Shown in pieces: positions 12,601-23,289 of a DNA stretch of 64,000 bases. How positions within the stretch are numbered: position 1 is the first letter of the stretch; each line of letters opens with the position of its first letter. Below the pieces are notes generated by a model. The model was not told the DNA's origin and did not search any database. It saw nothing but the letters and a program-made list of their open reading frames with translations. The position numbers and the translations under genes were made by a program. The DNA is from Macrobrachium rosenbergii (taxonomy: Eukaryota > Arthropoda > Malacostraca > Decapoda > Palaemonidae). The stretch spans positions 2,913,998 through 2,977,997 of the forward strand of contig NC_089756.1 in NCBI RefSeq assembly GCF_040412425.1. Direction: 5' to 3'.

Positions 12601-13660
12601 GAATGGTCACTCAATCCACAGGTATGCACCGACCTGTGGAAACTGTGGGGAAAGCCGTTGATAGACGTGTTCACGACGTCGAGAAACAATCGTCTTCCGT
12701 TGTATTGCTCCCCAGCCCCTGACCCACAAGCATGGGCAACAGATGCCATGTTGCAGGACTGGTCGAATCTCAACCTTTACGCCTTCCCTCCCTTCAGCAT
12801 GGTGAGGGAAGTGCTGAGGAAGTTCAGTTCTCACGCCAACGTGTCAATGACACTAGTCGCGAAAGGATTCTCAACATCGACCATCAAGGGTTATAGAGCA
12901 ATGTTGAGTTCAGTATTTAAACATAGAGGATTAGACCTGTCTTCCAACCAAGACATAAGTGATTTAATTAAACACTTCAACACCAGTAAGCAAGCTAAAC
13001 CCTCAGGAGTCGCTTGGAACTTGGACGTGTTCTTCAACTGTCTTTCAGGTCCACTCTTTGAACCGATAGAGTCGTCGTCTCTTCGCAATCTTACGAAGAA
13101 GACATTTTTCTTGGTGGCACTTGCCTCAGCCAAAAGAGCCAGCGAACTTCATGCCATTTACCAAAAGATAGGCTTCTCACAAGGCAATGCAGTATACTCG
13201 TTAATTTTAGAATTTTTGGCCAAAAATGAGGATCCAGCTAACCCTTGGCCTCGCTCCTTTTCTATCAAGAGCCTCTCAGAAGTATGAGGCCCAGACGATC
13301 AAGAGAATGTCCTCTGCCCAGTAAGAGCTCTAAGAGTATACCTCGAGAGAACCAAGAACCTTAGAGGTTCGGCCCCTAATCTTTGGTGTTCTGTTAAAAA
13401 TCCCAGCCGTCCTTTGTCCAAGAATGCCCTATCATTCTTTTTAAGATCTGTAATTTCGGAAGCACATTCGGGAGTTCAAGACGATTTACTACCTTGTGCA
13501 AAGTAAAGGCTCATGAAATAAGAGCTGTGGCAACGTCTTTGGCTTTTAAACGTAACCTGTCTCTCTCTTCGATTTTACAAACAACCTTTTGGAGGTGCAA
13601 GTCAGTGTTTGCCATGTTTTATTTACGGAACGTTGAGACAGTGTATGAAAAATGCAGTAC
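12598..13660 (+). pseudogene. DIRS tyrosine recombinase, frame broken
   Basis: The first part (12598-13287) follows the RNase H frame and has the SAM-like core-binding region (STIKGYRAMLSSVFKHRG) and the first catalytic arginine in ASAKRASELHAI. After a TGA at 13285-13287 the frame changes. The HxxR box (HEIRAVATS, about 13512-13535) and the nucleophile region (MFYLRNV, Tyr codon at 13620-13622) are in one common frame. All catalytic boxes are thus still recognisable, unlike in the second DIRS copy. Confidence 0.85.
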
Positions 13661-14200
13661 TTAGGTCCGTTCTTCTCAGCTGGCATGGTATTGGGGGATG
13701 AAGGATAGGAGGAATGCCTTCCTTTTTCCTCTATCCACTCTCCTTGAATAAGGGCAGTTGTACTTCTTGGGAAGTTTGGTGTACACTGATCTTAAGTGTC
13801 ATCAATTGGTTTTATGGTTTTGGCTAAAATGTCATACAGTGTAGGTTAATTTTATCTGGTCTTTGTTATTCTATTGTACTGCGCCCAGGGCAAGGGCAAT
13901 CCACATATCATTATGTGACCCATTTGGATTTATTAGCTTTGGCAACCTGCGATTGACCTCCTACGTTGCAAAGCACCCACTCAGTAGAGGTGACTCTTGG
14001 CTCTACCACCACACCGCTACAGGTCGAGAGGAGCCACGACCAGAGGCAGTACCTGTCTGCTGTTGCTCCCTCACCAGGTAAGGTTTCAACAAGCATTCCA
14101 AGATGCTAGCTAATTTGCTATCCCAGATTACCCCCCATATCAAGTAGTTTTTTGGGTAGTATATGTCCATTCATCCCACCTCCACTCAATGTGGGATTCA
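13661..14200 (+). other. 3' untranslated part of DIRS element 1
   Basis: This lies between the recombinase and the complementary region. I see no ORF of note and no repeat in it. It contains a segment near 13990-14040 (gactcttggctctaccacca) without recognised role. Confidence 0.5.
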
Positions 14201-14287
14201 GCTATGTAATTATTTGGTAAGTTACTTATATAAAAATGACATTTTTATAATAAAATAGTTTTATATATACTTACCAAATAATTACAT
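14201..14287 (+). repeat. Internal complementary region (ICR) of DIRS element 1
   Basis: The first half (from gctatgtaattatttggtaa) is the reverse complement of the outer end of the left ITR at about 8370-8408. The second half (to ttaccaaataattaca) is the reverse complement of the outer end of the right ITR at about 14471-14522. This back-to-back copy of both outer ends is the diagnostic feature of DIRS1-type elements and templates circle closure. Confidence 0.9.
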
Positions 14288-14330
14288 GATCAGAGCCCGC
14301 CCTCCTCCCCTCTCATGGACATGGAGCATA

Positions 14331-14526
14331 AACGAATTGACCTTCTTAGCTAAGTTGTACCTATTCTTCCCCGAAAGTGGGCAGGGCAACATACCTACAC
14401 TCAAAACAAAAGAGCGCTCCAGCTAATTTCGAATTTTGAACTGCCGCGTAAAGTAGAAACTATAGCTTTGTAATTATTTGGTAAGTATATATAAAACTTT
14501 ATTTTATTATAAAAATGTCATTTCAG
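14331..14526 (-). repeat. Right inverted terminal repeat of DIRS element 1
   Basis: Inverted copy of 8362-8544 (for example aaacgaattgaccttcttag here, and the complement of ggtaagtatatataaaactt at the outer end), ending tcatttcag. It is slightly longer than the left copy through small indels. Confidence 0.9.
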
Positions 14527-15077
14527 CCTGACTTGATATTATCCTTATTTTTGTTAACAAGACAGTGAACACACCTGGTATCCTTATTCAGTTTTCAAAG
14601 GCTTTCAAAGCCAGTGGTTCACATGCTTCAATCTTGTGTACTACTTTTGATAACAATAATTAACTTAAAATAAGATGAACTTAATTGAGAGCTGACAAGA
14701 ATCAGTGATTGCTTTGGATAGATCTACATCTCCCAGGTTTTTTTTTTTTGTAGAAGCAGAGTGGTCTTTGAAGTTTTAGTTTTTCTGTGGTATTTTTATT
14801 TTCCCATAACTGTATTTTTATTTTGCCTTATTTTTATTTTCCCTTAAATGTGTACAGTAATACCCCAAACTTGCCAGATTCGAGTTGCGCTAATTCACAG
14901 ACAGACAAACTTTTCATTGGAACCTAACTAATTGTCACATGAGTTTTTCACAGACACGCAAACATTTGCAAATACAGTACTGAGAAACCCTGCAAAAGCA
15001 TTTGTTTAATTTTTCATGTAATTTATAAGTTTTCAAGCTTTATTGTGTAAATCGAATAACATTAATTAATGAAAGTA

Positions 15078-15081
<4 letters not shown>
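14527..15081. other. Intronic sequence, no gene seen
   Basis: AT-rich sequence with a T-run near 14740. A cagtaataccccaaacttg start near 14853 resembles the end of TA-flanked MITEs but could not be followed to a second terminus. Confidence 0.4.

Positions 15082-15152
<71 letters not shown>
15082..15152. repeat. (CT)n microsatellite
   Basis: About 35 uninterrupted CT units, lying directly before the MITE at 15187. Confidence 0.97.
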
Positions 15153-15154
<2 letters not shown>

Positions 15155-15186
15155 ACAGAGATGAGAGAATTTTTATGATACATGTA

Positions 15187-15539
15187 CAGGCAGTCCCCGG
15201 TTTACGACGGGGGTTCCGTTTTTAAGCTGCAGCCGCGTCATAAACCGAAAAATTGTCGAAAATCGTCAAAAATCCTAAGAAAACCTTACTTTTAATGCTT
15301 TGGGTGTATTGAAAATGATGTAAACTGCATTTTTATTGAGTTTTTCATCAAAAAGCCTCCAAATTTTGATTATTCTGCCATTTTGGAGCCATATTTCTTC
15401 TGTCGGATCGGCGTACGACGCGTCGTAACCCTGGAACATGCATCGTAAACCGGGAAATAATTTCTGATGAATATATTTGAAAAGCGTCGTAACCTCGGAA
15501 CGTCGTAAGCCGGACCCGTCGTAAACCGGGGACTGCCTG
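15187..15539. mobile_element. TA-flanked MITE with 25-bp perfect terminal inverted repeats
   Basis: It starts CAGGCAGTCCCCGGTTTACG and ends with the exact inverse. TA dinucleotides flank it at 15185-15186 and 15540-15541, as for Tc1/mariner or pogo-type transposition. At 353 bp it holds no transposase. Internal text also has mirrored gtcgtaa blocks. Related but older copies are at 46857-47515 and 55363-55573. Confidence 0.88.
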
Positions 15540-15604
15540 TATATGTTTATTTGTTTTGTATGATAAATAAATTTTTTACTTAATAATAAGTACAAATTTT
15601 CAAA

Positions 15605-15631
15605 TAATAATAATAATAATAATAATAATAT
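15605..15631. repeat. (TAA)n microsatellite
   Basis: About nine TAA units. Confidence 0.9.
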
Positions 15632-15786
15632 AACTGTAATTACAAAATTAGTATGTGATACATATTTTAAACAAATTCTTTTCCTCATCTTTTGAGATGA
15701 AGCTCGAACGCAAAGCTGTCAGACATATCACTTGAACATGACAAGAAGAGGAGTGTTGCTGATTAGTGAGTCAAAGTTTTTTTGGT

Positions 15787-15788
<2 letters not shown>

Positions 15789-15861
<73 letters not shown>
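15789..15861. repeat. (CT)n microsatellite
   Basis: About 36 uninterrupted CT units. Confidence 0.97.
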
Positions 15862-15864
<3 letters not shown>

Positions 15865-16265
15865 GTTAGTGCAGCCTATGTATTACTGTCTCTCTGTATG
15901 TCTGTACATGTACAGTAGATGATTTTAAATTGATCTGATTTTACCTGTACTGTCTACCAAGTGTAAATGTGCTGTTCTAAAACACAGAGACATGGAGCAT
16001 TTCAGAACAAAGGGAAAGAGATAGAATGAAGAAGTTTTTAAAGACGGGGTTGAGAAGACTTCTAAAAATAGATCCGTGGAATGGGGAAGAGAGAAATAGT
16101 ATACTAATTTTCACACACTCCTATATTCTTATGTTAACCATTTATTTCTTTTTTTAAGGGTACTGTATTAAGCTAACTTTTAAATGAAATTACAGTAACT
16201 TTAATTTCATTAAAAAATTAGGTTCATAGTGAATTTCCATCTTTTAATATCTAATGTAAGAATAA

Positions 16266-16268
<3 letters not shown>
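15862..16268. other. Short noncoding spacer between microsatellites
   Basis: Roughly 400 bp of AT-rich sequence. The part near 16150-16215 (ttaagctaacttttaaatga) recurs inverted near 37910-37970, so it is probably an old dispersed repeat. Confidence 0.45.

Positions 16269-16327
<59 letters not shown>
16269..16327. repeat. (TC)n microsatellite
   Basis: About 29 units. Confidence 0.97.
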
Positions 16328-16329
<2 letters not shown>

Positions 16330-16391
16330 GTTATTCTCTCTGTCTCCTTAACAATTCTCTAGATAATTTAATAATGATATTTCAAGTAAGG

Positions 16392-16395
<4 letters not shown>

Positions 16396-16485
<90 letters not shown>
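16396..16485. repeat. (TC)n microsatellite
   Basis: About 45 units. On the minus strand it would read as an Arg-Glu run, which is a repeat artefact and not a protein. Confidence 0.97.
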
Positions 16486-16488
<3 letters not shown>

Positions 16489-16518
16489 CTGTAATAATTG
16501 ATAAATAATTTCACTCTC

Positions 16519-17976
16519 TTAATAATTAAATGCCGACTGGACATATCGTAAGTCAACTAAAATTGTCTGTCGGGTGACGAGTGGACGTACCGTACGTTGA
16601 CTACAAAAAATTTCAACCTTCAGTCAAATTTGACTCGACCGAAATGGTCGAAAAACGCAATTGTAAGCTAAAACTCTTACATTCTAGTAATATTCAATCA
16701 TTTACCTTCATTTTGCAACAAATTGGAAGTCTCTAGCACAATATTTCGATTTATGGTGAATTTTTGAAAAAAAAAAAATTTCCTTACGTCCGCGCAGTAA
16801 CTCGGCCGAAAATTTCAGAAATTCTTTCGTCATTTTGTCGTAATTTTTGCACCGTTTTATATTAGCCGTTACATAAAGTTTTATATATGAAAATGTGTGC
16901 AATTTCATGTAAAATACATCAAAAACAACCCATGGTTGTAGCTTTTATCAGTTTGGAAATATTATCATATAAATCACGATAAGTGCCAAAATTTCAACCT
17001 TCTGTCAACTTTGACTCGACCGAAATGGTTGAAAAACGCAATTGTAAGCTAAAACTCTTGCATTCTAGTAATATTCAATCATTTACCTTCATTTTGCAAC
17101 AAATTGCAAGTCTCTAGCACAATATTTCGATTTATGATGAATTTTTGAAAAAACTTTTTCCTTACGTCCGTGCGCGGTAACTCGGCCGAACATCTCAGAA
17201 ATTCTTTCGTCACTTTGTCGTAATTTTTGCACCGTTTTATATTAGTCGTTACATAAAGTTTTATATATGAAAATGTGTGCAATTTCATGTAAAATACAAC
17301 AATAAATAACTCATTGTTGTAGCTTTTATCAGTTTTGAAATATTTTCATATAAATCACGATAAATAGAAAAAATTCTACCTTCGGTCAACTTTAACTCGA
17401 CCGAAATGGTCGAAAACTGCAATTGTAAGCTAAAACACTTACAGTCAAGTAATATTCAATTAATAATTACCTTCATTTTGCAACAAACAGGAAGTCTCTA
17501 GCACAATATTTCGATTTATGGTGAATTTTTGAAAAAAAACTTTTTTGTATGTCCGCTCGTTACGAATTCATGCATCATTTTGTTGGTAATATTTTCTGTG
17601 TTGCTTTGATCGTTTTACAATTTGTTATATACCAAAATCATCGCAATTTAGTGTACAATACAAAAAAAAAAACTCGTTAGCTTTAACTGTTTTGCTCACA
17701 GCGCGATTTGTATACAATTATATATGAAATTTTTTTTTTGCGCTGTCATATATTTCAATATTTATATATGATAATGATATTTTTTTCATTTCTGATGGTT
17801 GCATACTAAACTTCAGGCAATGACAAAAAAAGGAGCCAAAAATGAACTCTTAATCTTAAAAACTAAGCGTGCTGTGATTTTAAAAAAATTTTGTTTCCGC
17901 TTCGGCGCTAACTCCCAAACACCGCCAGCATACAACCGACACTTTTGTAAATAGAGGCTCGGCGTTTAAGGGTTAA
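16519..17976 (+). mobile_element. TTAA-flanked element, family A, 3 tandem units
   Basis: It is flanked by TTAA at 16519-16522 and 17973-17976. The left terminus is mutated (TAATTAAATGCCGACT in place of CCCTTAAACGCCGACT); the right terminus is intact. Three units of about 380 bp start near 16615, 16996 and 17376, then comes the family's unique right end. The length of 1458 bp is nearly equal to the copy at 4220. It is in the same orientation. Confidence 0.78.
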
Positions 17977-18017
17977 CAGGCAGTTACAGTTTAGTTGCTG
18001 AAGCTAAGTTAGATTGC

Positions 18018-18365
18018 ACAAGCTCCCCCAAAAGGGATACACAGTTTATGGCAAGCTCCCCAAAAGGGATACACAGTTTATGGCAAGCTCCCTCAAAAGG
18101 GATAGACATTTTGCAGCAAGCTCCCCCAAAAAAGGGATACACAGTTTGCAGCATTTGATCAGTTCTGTGAGAAAATTCAGTTTTTATTGACCTGTACCCC
18201 CAAAAGGGATACACAGTTTCCAGCAAGCTCCCCCAAAAGGGATACACAGTTTGTGACATTTGATCAGTTCTGTAAGGAAATTGAGTTTTTATTGACCTAT
18301 ACCCCTAAAGGGATACACAGTTTGTGGCAAGCTCCCCCAAAAGGGATACACAGTTTGCCCCATTT
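18018..18365. repeat. ~36-bp tandem repeat within a higher-order ~120-bp unit
   Basis: A motif ccaaaagggatacacagttt occurs about nine times, first as simple tandem copies about 36 bp apart. It then becomes a longer unit of about 120 bp that adds a gatcagttctgt...tttttattgacct spacer. Both strands stay open over much of it (Pro-Lys-Arg-Asp-Thr-Gln-Phe repeats on the plus strand). It lies at the start of the decayed third DIRS copy and may be part of its ORF1. Confidence 0.8.
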
Positions 18366-19589
18366 GGTCAATTCCATAAGGAAATTGAGTACCCTCAAAG
18401 ATGCCCTTGCCACAGAACGGCAGTATATAAGAGACATGAAGCATGATTCTGAAAAACAAAGTCAGTCAGTCATGTACGCACCAAAGTGTAAAAGTACTAC
18501 ATCCTGTAACCGAAAAGTGAGTGTAGATACAAATGCTGCCCAAACAAGGTCTGATTTTAGAATTCCGATTAGAAACAACAATGGTTCAGTTTGGAATACA
18601 GAACTTCAGATCAAAACATAACAGGGGTTCCAATACTCACCCTTGATGATACTGATAATCCTTGGTGAGACACCTCAGTGTGCACTTTCTCTTCCAGTGG
18701 CAAGTAGGTAATTAATGAGAGAAAAACTATGATCGAAGTTGTAAACATAGAATTTACAAACAGGAGCATTCCTTAATACAGAATGGCACCTGGTACTATC
18801 CTCACCAGACTTGGAGAAACCACTAACGGAAATGGTTTCCTTACCTTTGCCTATAGCATTAAAAACTAAAGAAATCACCTTTTACCAGGTCAGTGAGAAA
18901 TGGATCTCTACTTCCTTTTTGAATTAGACCCAAGTTGCTCACCAAGTAGCCTCATAAGAATTTTATGCTAGGCTCCGACACCTTGCTGGAAGTTGCCATC
19001 TTAAGGCTTCCAGAACATCCCAGGATAATTTTTGCTGTTGAGGCCAAAATTCTTATGAGAACCCGATGGAAAGCACTCTTTGACTTCCTAGAATGACGCA
19101 TAAAATTGCGAATGGGAGCATTGGAGAGCTCCATAAAATCACTCTCCAATGTCACTGCATTGTTACATTCTAACCCCTTCTGTAAGGACCTGTTAGAGGA
19201 GTCTGTTGTGGCTCAACTCAACGAGCATGCCCACTAACAGAATTGTACAGTGTACGCTCTTCTGGGAAAAGAGGAATTCAGGAAACAAAGAACCCAAAAT
19301 TTCCCTTTACCCAACCCCAAAAAAGGCTCACTTTGATCAAAAATCATATAAGCCTTCAGTCACCCCCAAAAATTTTTCCTCAAAAAACAGTTATGTGGTC
19401 AGAAGGGACAATTCCTTGCAAAGGGACAACAATAACTTCAAGGCCATCCTTTTTCACAAGGTCCAAAAACCATCTCATAGGGGGAAAAAGGAAAAACAAC
19501 ACATGGAATGTCTATCAAAGGTGAAGGCAGAGGAGGAGGCAGTTACCAAGAAGAATTATATTGGTTGGGGTCAGCTTCGATGACACCAC

Positions 19590-19905
19590 AGACAATGGAA
19601 GTTTTCTTCAGTGTCCTCAAAAGGGACTCATCCAAAAGAAGAGTGATCCTCAACCATTCAACATTGAACAAGCACATTGTTGGCCGAAAGTTTTGGATGA
19701 TTACCGTTACCTAAGTACATTGAATCATTTCAAAAAGGGGCTTGGACAGTTTCTGTAGATCTGAAAGATGCACACTGGCACATCCCTATAGCCGTTCCCT
19801 TCCGCCCCTTCCTAAGGTTCCGAATAGGGAAAGATACATACAGATTCAAAGTCATGTCCTTTGGGCTAAACATTGCCTAAAGAATATTTTTCAAACCTAG
19901 CAACG
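19590..19905 (+). pseudogene. RT fragment of DIRS element 3
   Basis: Across two frame changes the sequence reads SSKRRVIL, then TVSVDLKDAHWHIPIAV, then RPFLRFRIGKDTYRFKVMSF and GLNIA. This is the DIRS RT region up to the PFGLnxAPRIF-type motif. The YxDD catalytic box that should follow is not recognisable, so the palm domain is lost or scrambled. Confidence 0.75.
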
Positions 19906-20373
19906 GTATTTGTTTGAGAACTCAAACAAAAAGATCTGGGGGCCCACAAGAAAAGAGTGCTTGAAAAACCTAATAGCAATGGTCAACAAACTACAGTACA
20001 GTCAAAAGGTTTTATTACAAATGTGAAAACATCTGCCTCACGCCCAGCAGACACTCATCCTGCCTCACACCCAGGAGACACTCTCAGTGGCTGGGACTGT
20101 GTTGGGATACTCTTCACAGCCTGTTGTCTCTCCCCATCATACTCAAAACAGAATAAGGCAAGTCCTCAAAAGGTTCCTTGCATAGCCCAGAGTTTCCAGA
20201 TGGCAGTCAGAACGTATGATGGGCCTGCTGCAGTTCTCGTCAGTAATAGAGCCAATACATAGATTGCAACTAAAAATGTGAACAAATTCTGGCTATCGCA
20301 TGAAAGAAAAAAAGATGCGAGACAGACCTCATCAAAGGATTAAAAGAGTTGGGTAGATACTTCGGCCTTAGAT

Positions 20374-21160
20374 TTGGAAGGAATCTTTGGTGAAACAGGT
20401 CACCCTGACTCCTCTATCTGTATGAGTGACAAACTCACAGATGCCTCGTTGGCAGGTTGGGAGGACTTTGGGAGGATTGTCAGGTGGCAGGGAGGTGATC
20501 AGCTACTCAGGAATTGTTATATCAAGTTCCTGGAACTGATGGCTGTCTTTTTGTCTCTCAAGAAACTCAAACCTCCAGAAGAGAGAGAACATAACCACAA
20601 TATCCTACATCAAGAGGTCTGGATCACATTCACGTCCTCTCAATATGGTAATATTAGCCATCCTTCGGATGGCGCAAGCAAGGAAGTGGCACATGTCTGC
20701 AGTTCACCTCACAGGGGGTCTCATTGTAATAGCAGACTCTCTATCAACGAAAACGACAGCCTCAACATAGTGGATGTTGGACAACCACTTTTTTCAAATA
20801 ATAGCCAACATGCTTCCACAACTGGAAGTGGACCTGTTCGCCACATACTAGAATCACAAACTCCTAATGTATGTGTCTCCAAACCTGGACAGTCAAGCAA
20901 CAGCAAGAGATACCTTCCTTAAGACTGGAACAAGGGGAGGACGATAATTTTTCCTCCATTGTCCCAGATTTCAAAGGTTTTGAGCAAACTTCTAACCTTC
21001 ATAGGAATAGTGTACTTAATAGCCCCAAATTGGCCAAACAGGCATTGGTTCCTGTTACCTCAACAACAGACAAAAAGATCAATTCCACTGTTGTCCACTG
21101 TTCTATCCCAGACAGTAGGAGGGAAAGTCTCTCCTTTCTAAGCCGAGACCTTCACGTGTA
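20374..21160 (+). pseudogene. RNase H and connection region of DIRS element 3
   Basis: RNase H pieces TDASLAGWEDFGR and FLELMAVFLSLKKLKPP are in one frame (20374-20600). IVIADSLSTK (about 20730), LEVDLFATY (about 20825) and IAPNWPNRHWF (about 21020) follow in others. The same order is seen in DIRS element 2 (LEVDLFATK; VAPYWPKSNWF). Several shifts and stops are present. Confidence 0.75.
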
Positions 21161-21179
21161 GATTTTTTAAAAATATCTA

Positions 21180-22110
21180 TCATGATAATTACTCATTCAA
21201 CATTGCTAGGTACCTAGTGCAAAAATTACGGACTTCTATCCAGCATTACCAGTCCGTATGGAAGATATGGTTAGATTATATCCATACTGAGAGCCCGGTT
21301 GAGATTTCTATAGAAACTTTATTTTTCTTATATACCCTTTTGAAGACAAATGCCTTGTGGTTACAACAGTCATGGCATACAAGGCTGCATTAACAGAACC
21401 CTAGCTTTATGGATTCGGGATTGACTCCAGTATAGAAGTTGTCACTTCCCTTCTGCAGTCTTTTGCTCTACAGAGGCCCACTCCCGAAAGGCTTCCAAAT
21501 GCTTGGTGCCTGAACAAGGTTCTTAGACTTCTATCAACCCCCTCAATTCAGTGGACCCAATACAACCATAATGCACAGGCTACAAAAGGTGATCTTGATT
21601 GCATTAGCATCAGGAGCTCGTACAGTATTAGTGAACTGGGCTCTCGTAGATGGGGACAATGCATCACGCAAATAGCTGACCATCAGTTATTATTGTCCCC
21701 TGGCCCATCATTCCTGGCCAAGAATATGGATCCTTTAAAAAGGAAATCCATTCTTATAAGAAAATTCAATTTAGCAAACAAGACATTAGGCCCAGTTCAA
21801 GCACTGAAGGTTTACCTAGAAGTCACGGCAAACACCCCAGAAGGTCCTATTTTTCTACACCCTAGCACAAACTGACCACTTTCCCTACAAAGACTGAGAA
21901 TGATTGTAGTGTTTTCTCATTAAAAAGGGAAATCCACACACTTTCCATAGGTCAATGATGTTAGGAAAGTTAAGTATGTCTTTGGCCTTCCTCAGAAATG
22001 TCTCTTTCAAAGAAGTCTCCAAATGTAGAGGGTGGTCATCAGTTAAATCATTACCACATGTTTGAACAAATTCAACTATACTGTGTATCAGTAGGTGGCA
22101 TAGTTAGTGT
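21180..22110 (+). pseudogene. Tyrosine recombinase relic of DIRS element 3
   Basis: Pieces IALASGARTVLVNWAL (about 21600-21645, carrying the first catalytic Arg) and a degraded HxxR box (VNDVRKV near 21950-21970, His replaced by Asn) are followed by AFLRNVSFKEVSK and CLNKFNYTVYQ (about 22060-22100). At least six disruptions occur. The function is lost. Confidence 0.65.
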
Positions 22111-22427
22111 TAACCCCTAGGTGCTGCGGCAGAAAACCAGGGGTCATGTTGACAGTGAGTATGCTAACTATCGCTGGGAGATGGGTGACAGTACAACAAC
22201 AAAACCCAGCATGCTTAGGTAAGCCACTGTAGAACTACATCCTGAAACGTAAGTTCGTGTTTAGTTTCTTGTTCCTTGGTATCAAAACCTGAAAAGCATT
22301 TGGAATAAAGAATTGGACTTGAAATCTGTGGCTTGACCTTGGACTGGAAATATTTCCTTTGAGGTGTTGGGATTAAAAAGCGAGAGCTTAAGCCTTTTTC
22401 ATCACCTGTCAGTTTCTTTTGTAAAGC

Positions 22428-22513
22428 TCCTTGAGGACGAAACAGCGACTAAGCTATCAAAAAACAGGTTTTGATGTAGGAAAAACCTATTCTTGGTGGT
22501 CGCTGTTGAGTCC
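22428..22513 (+). repeat. Internal complementary region of DIRS element 3
   Basis: The second half (acaggttttgatgtaggaaa onward) is the reverse complement of the right ITR end at 22886-22943. The first half (ccttgaggacgaaacagcga) again resembles an outer ITR end read in the opposite sense, as expected for the missing left ITR. This is the same back-to-back layout as at 14201-14287. Confidence 0.7.
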
Positions 22514-22943
22514 TCAAAACCCTCCCACTTCCCTGACGAAAAGGCATGGGATTTGGGCAAAGGGATCAACCTGCATTGACCAACAGAGAGTAATGGCTCC
22601 TTGGTGTTTTAACGGCCCAGTTGTAAACTAGGATGGATGCCACACGCGCAATAGTTACTTCTCTTTCTTGCAGGTTCTTTTGACATTAGAAAAACTGGGT
22701 TCAGCTTCGCTGAAGATAAGGAAAAGTGCCCTCTTATCTTTGAGTCCATTATATACTCCATTATGTGTTATAATGTTAATCATTACGACACAATACCTGG
22801 CCAAAAGACCAACTAGAAGAGAATTCTTTGATATTAGTTTGGTCACCATGGAGCTCTGGTAGACCATGGAAGGTAACTCCTTGGGGACTTAACAGCGACT
22901 ACCAAAAATAGGTTTTTCCTACGTCAAAACCTGTTTTTAGAGA
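22514..22943 (-). repeat. Right inverted terminal repeat of DIRS element 3
   Basis: The outer 57 bp (22886-22943) mirror the ICR. The inner limit is uncertain because there is no left ITR to compare. Confidence 0.6.
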
Positions 22944-23030
22944 CCGTGCCAAACTTAAACGAAAATTTCCTTTGCGCGAGGGGTTCTGGAACCTAACCTC
23001 ACGTAAGTTTGGGGTATGACTGTATTGTAT
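22944..23030 (-). mobile_element. MITE end truncated by DIRS element 3
   Basis: Read on the minus strand it starts cagtcataccccaaacttac and continues to ggtctct. It closely matches 37003-37075 on the plus strand, which goes on further. Here the match stops exactly at the DIRS right end. Confidence 0.7.
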
Positions 23031-23168
23031 AATTTAATTTTAAATAAATTCTCACAGTCTTAGAGTTCTCTTTAATGTTGTGCTGCATACTGCATAGTCA
23101 TTCAAGAATATGTTCAGAGTACAGTATACTCATGGCAATGCCATTGTAAAACGGTTTCTTGTTTTCAG

Positions 23169-23289
23169 TCGAGCAAATTGTAATTCTGGCTTTGGAGAGC
23201 ATCCCTTATATGTTAATGTGGACATGAAAACAGGTCTTACACACTCGACTTGGATCGATTCCCTCCAGGCAGCTTTTGCTGGGATACAG
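23169..23289 (+). CDS. EDEM1: EDEM1-like exon D
   Basis: The exon follows a ttttcag acceptor. Its first base completes the glycine codon split at 6170, and it ends in phase 0 at a gtaaag donor. The peptide RANCNSGFGEHPLYVNVDM is followed by THSTWIDSLQAAFAGIQ. The second part is the well-conserved W-I-D-S-L-Q helix of EDEM1, which marks this as the continuation of exon C across the 17-kb intron. A variable loop lies between the two parts. Confidence 0.93.

Larger units (their letters stand above)
8362..14526 (+). mobile_element. DIRS1-like retrotransposon, structurally complete, frames broken
   Basis: A 6.2-kb element with the full DIRS architecture: inverted terminal repeats (8362-8544 and 14331-14526), a gag-like ORF1, reverse transcriptase with RNase H, a tyrosine recombinase, and an internal complementary region (14201-14287) just inside the right ITR. 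DIRS elements replicate through a circular DNA intermediate and integrate by tyrosine recombinase, so they lack target duplications; I see none. Every ORF is interrupted by shifts or stops, so this copy is dead. It sits in EDEM1 intron C-D in the sense orientation. Confidence 0.92.
18366..22943 (+). mobile_element. Decayed DIRS1-like retrotransposon (element 3), left end missing
   Basis: In order: a basic Lys/Ser-rich ORF1 tail (about 18400-19560), RT pieces (19590-19905), RNase H (about 20390-20800), recombinase (21180-22110), an internal complementary region (22428-22513) and a right ITR ending at about 22943. All frames are broken. I found no left ITR, so the copy is 5'-truncated or its start was removed; the family A element ends at 17976 just upstream. 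The right boundary is supported because it cuts a MITE end (22944-23030). Confidence 0.75.

Noticed and set aside
22456..22943. Free-standing MITE with 57-bp inverted repeats
   Set aside because: A second mirrored half-site and an upstream recombinase relic fit DIRS ICR plus right ITR better; no target duplication was seen.
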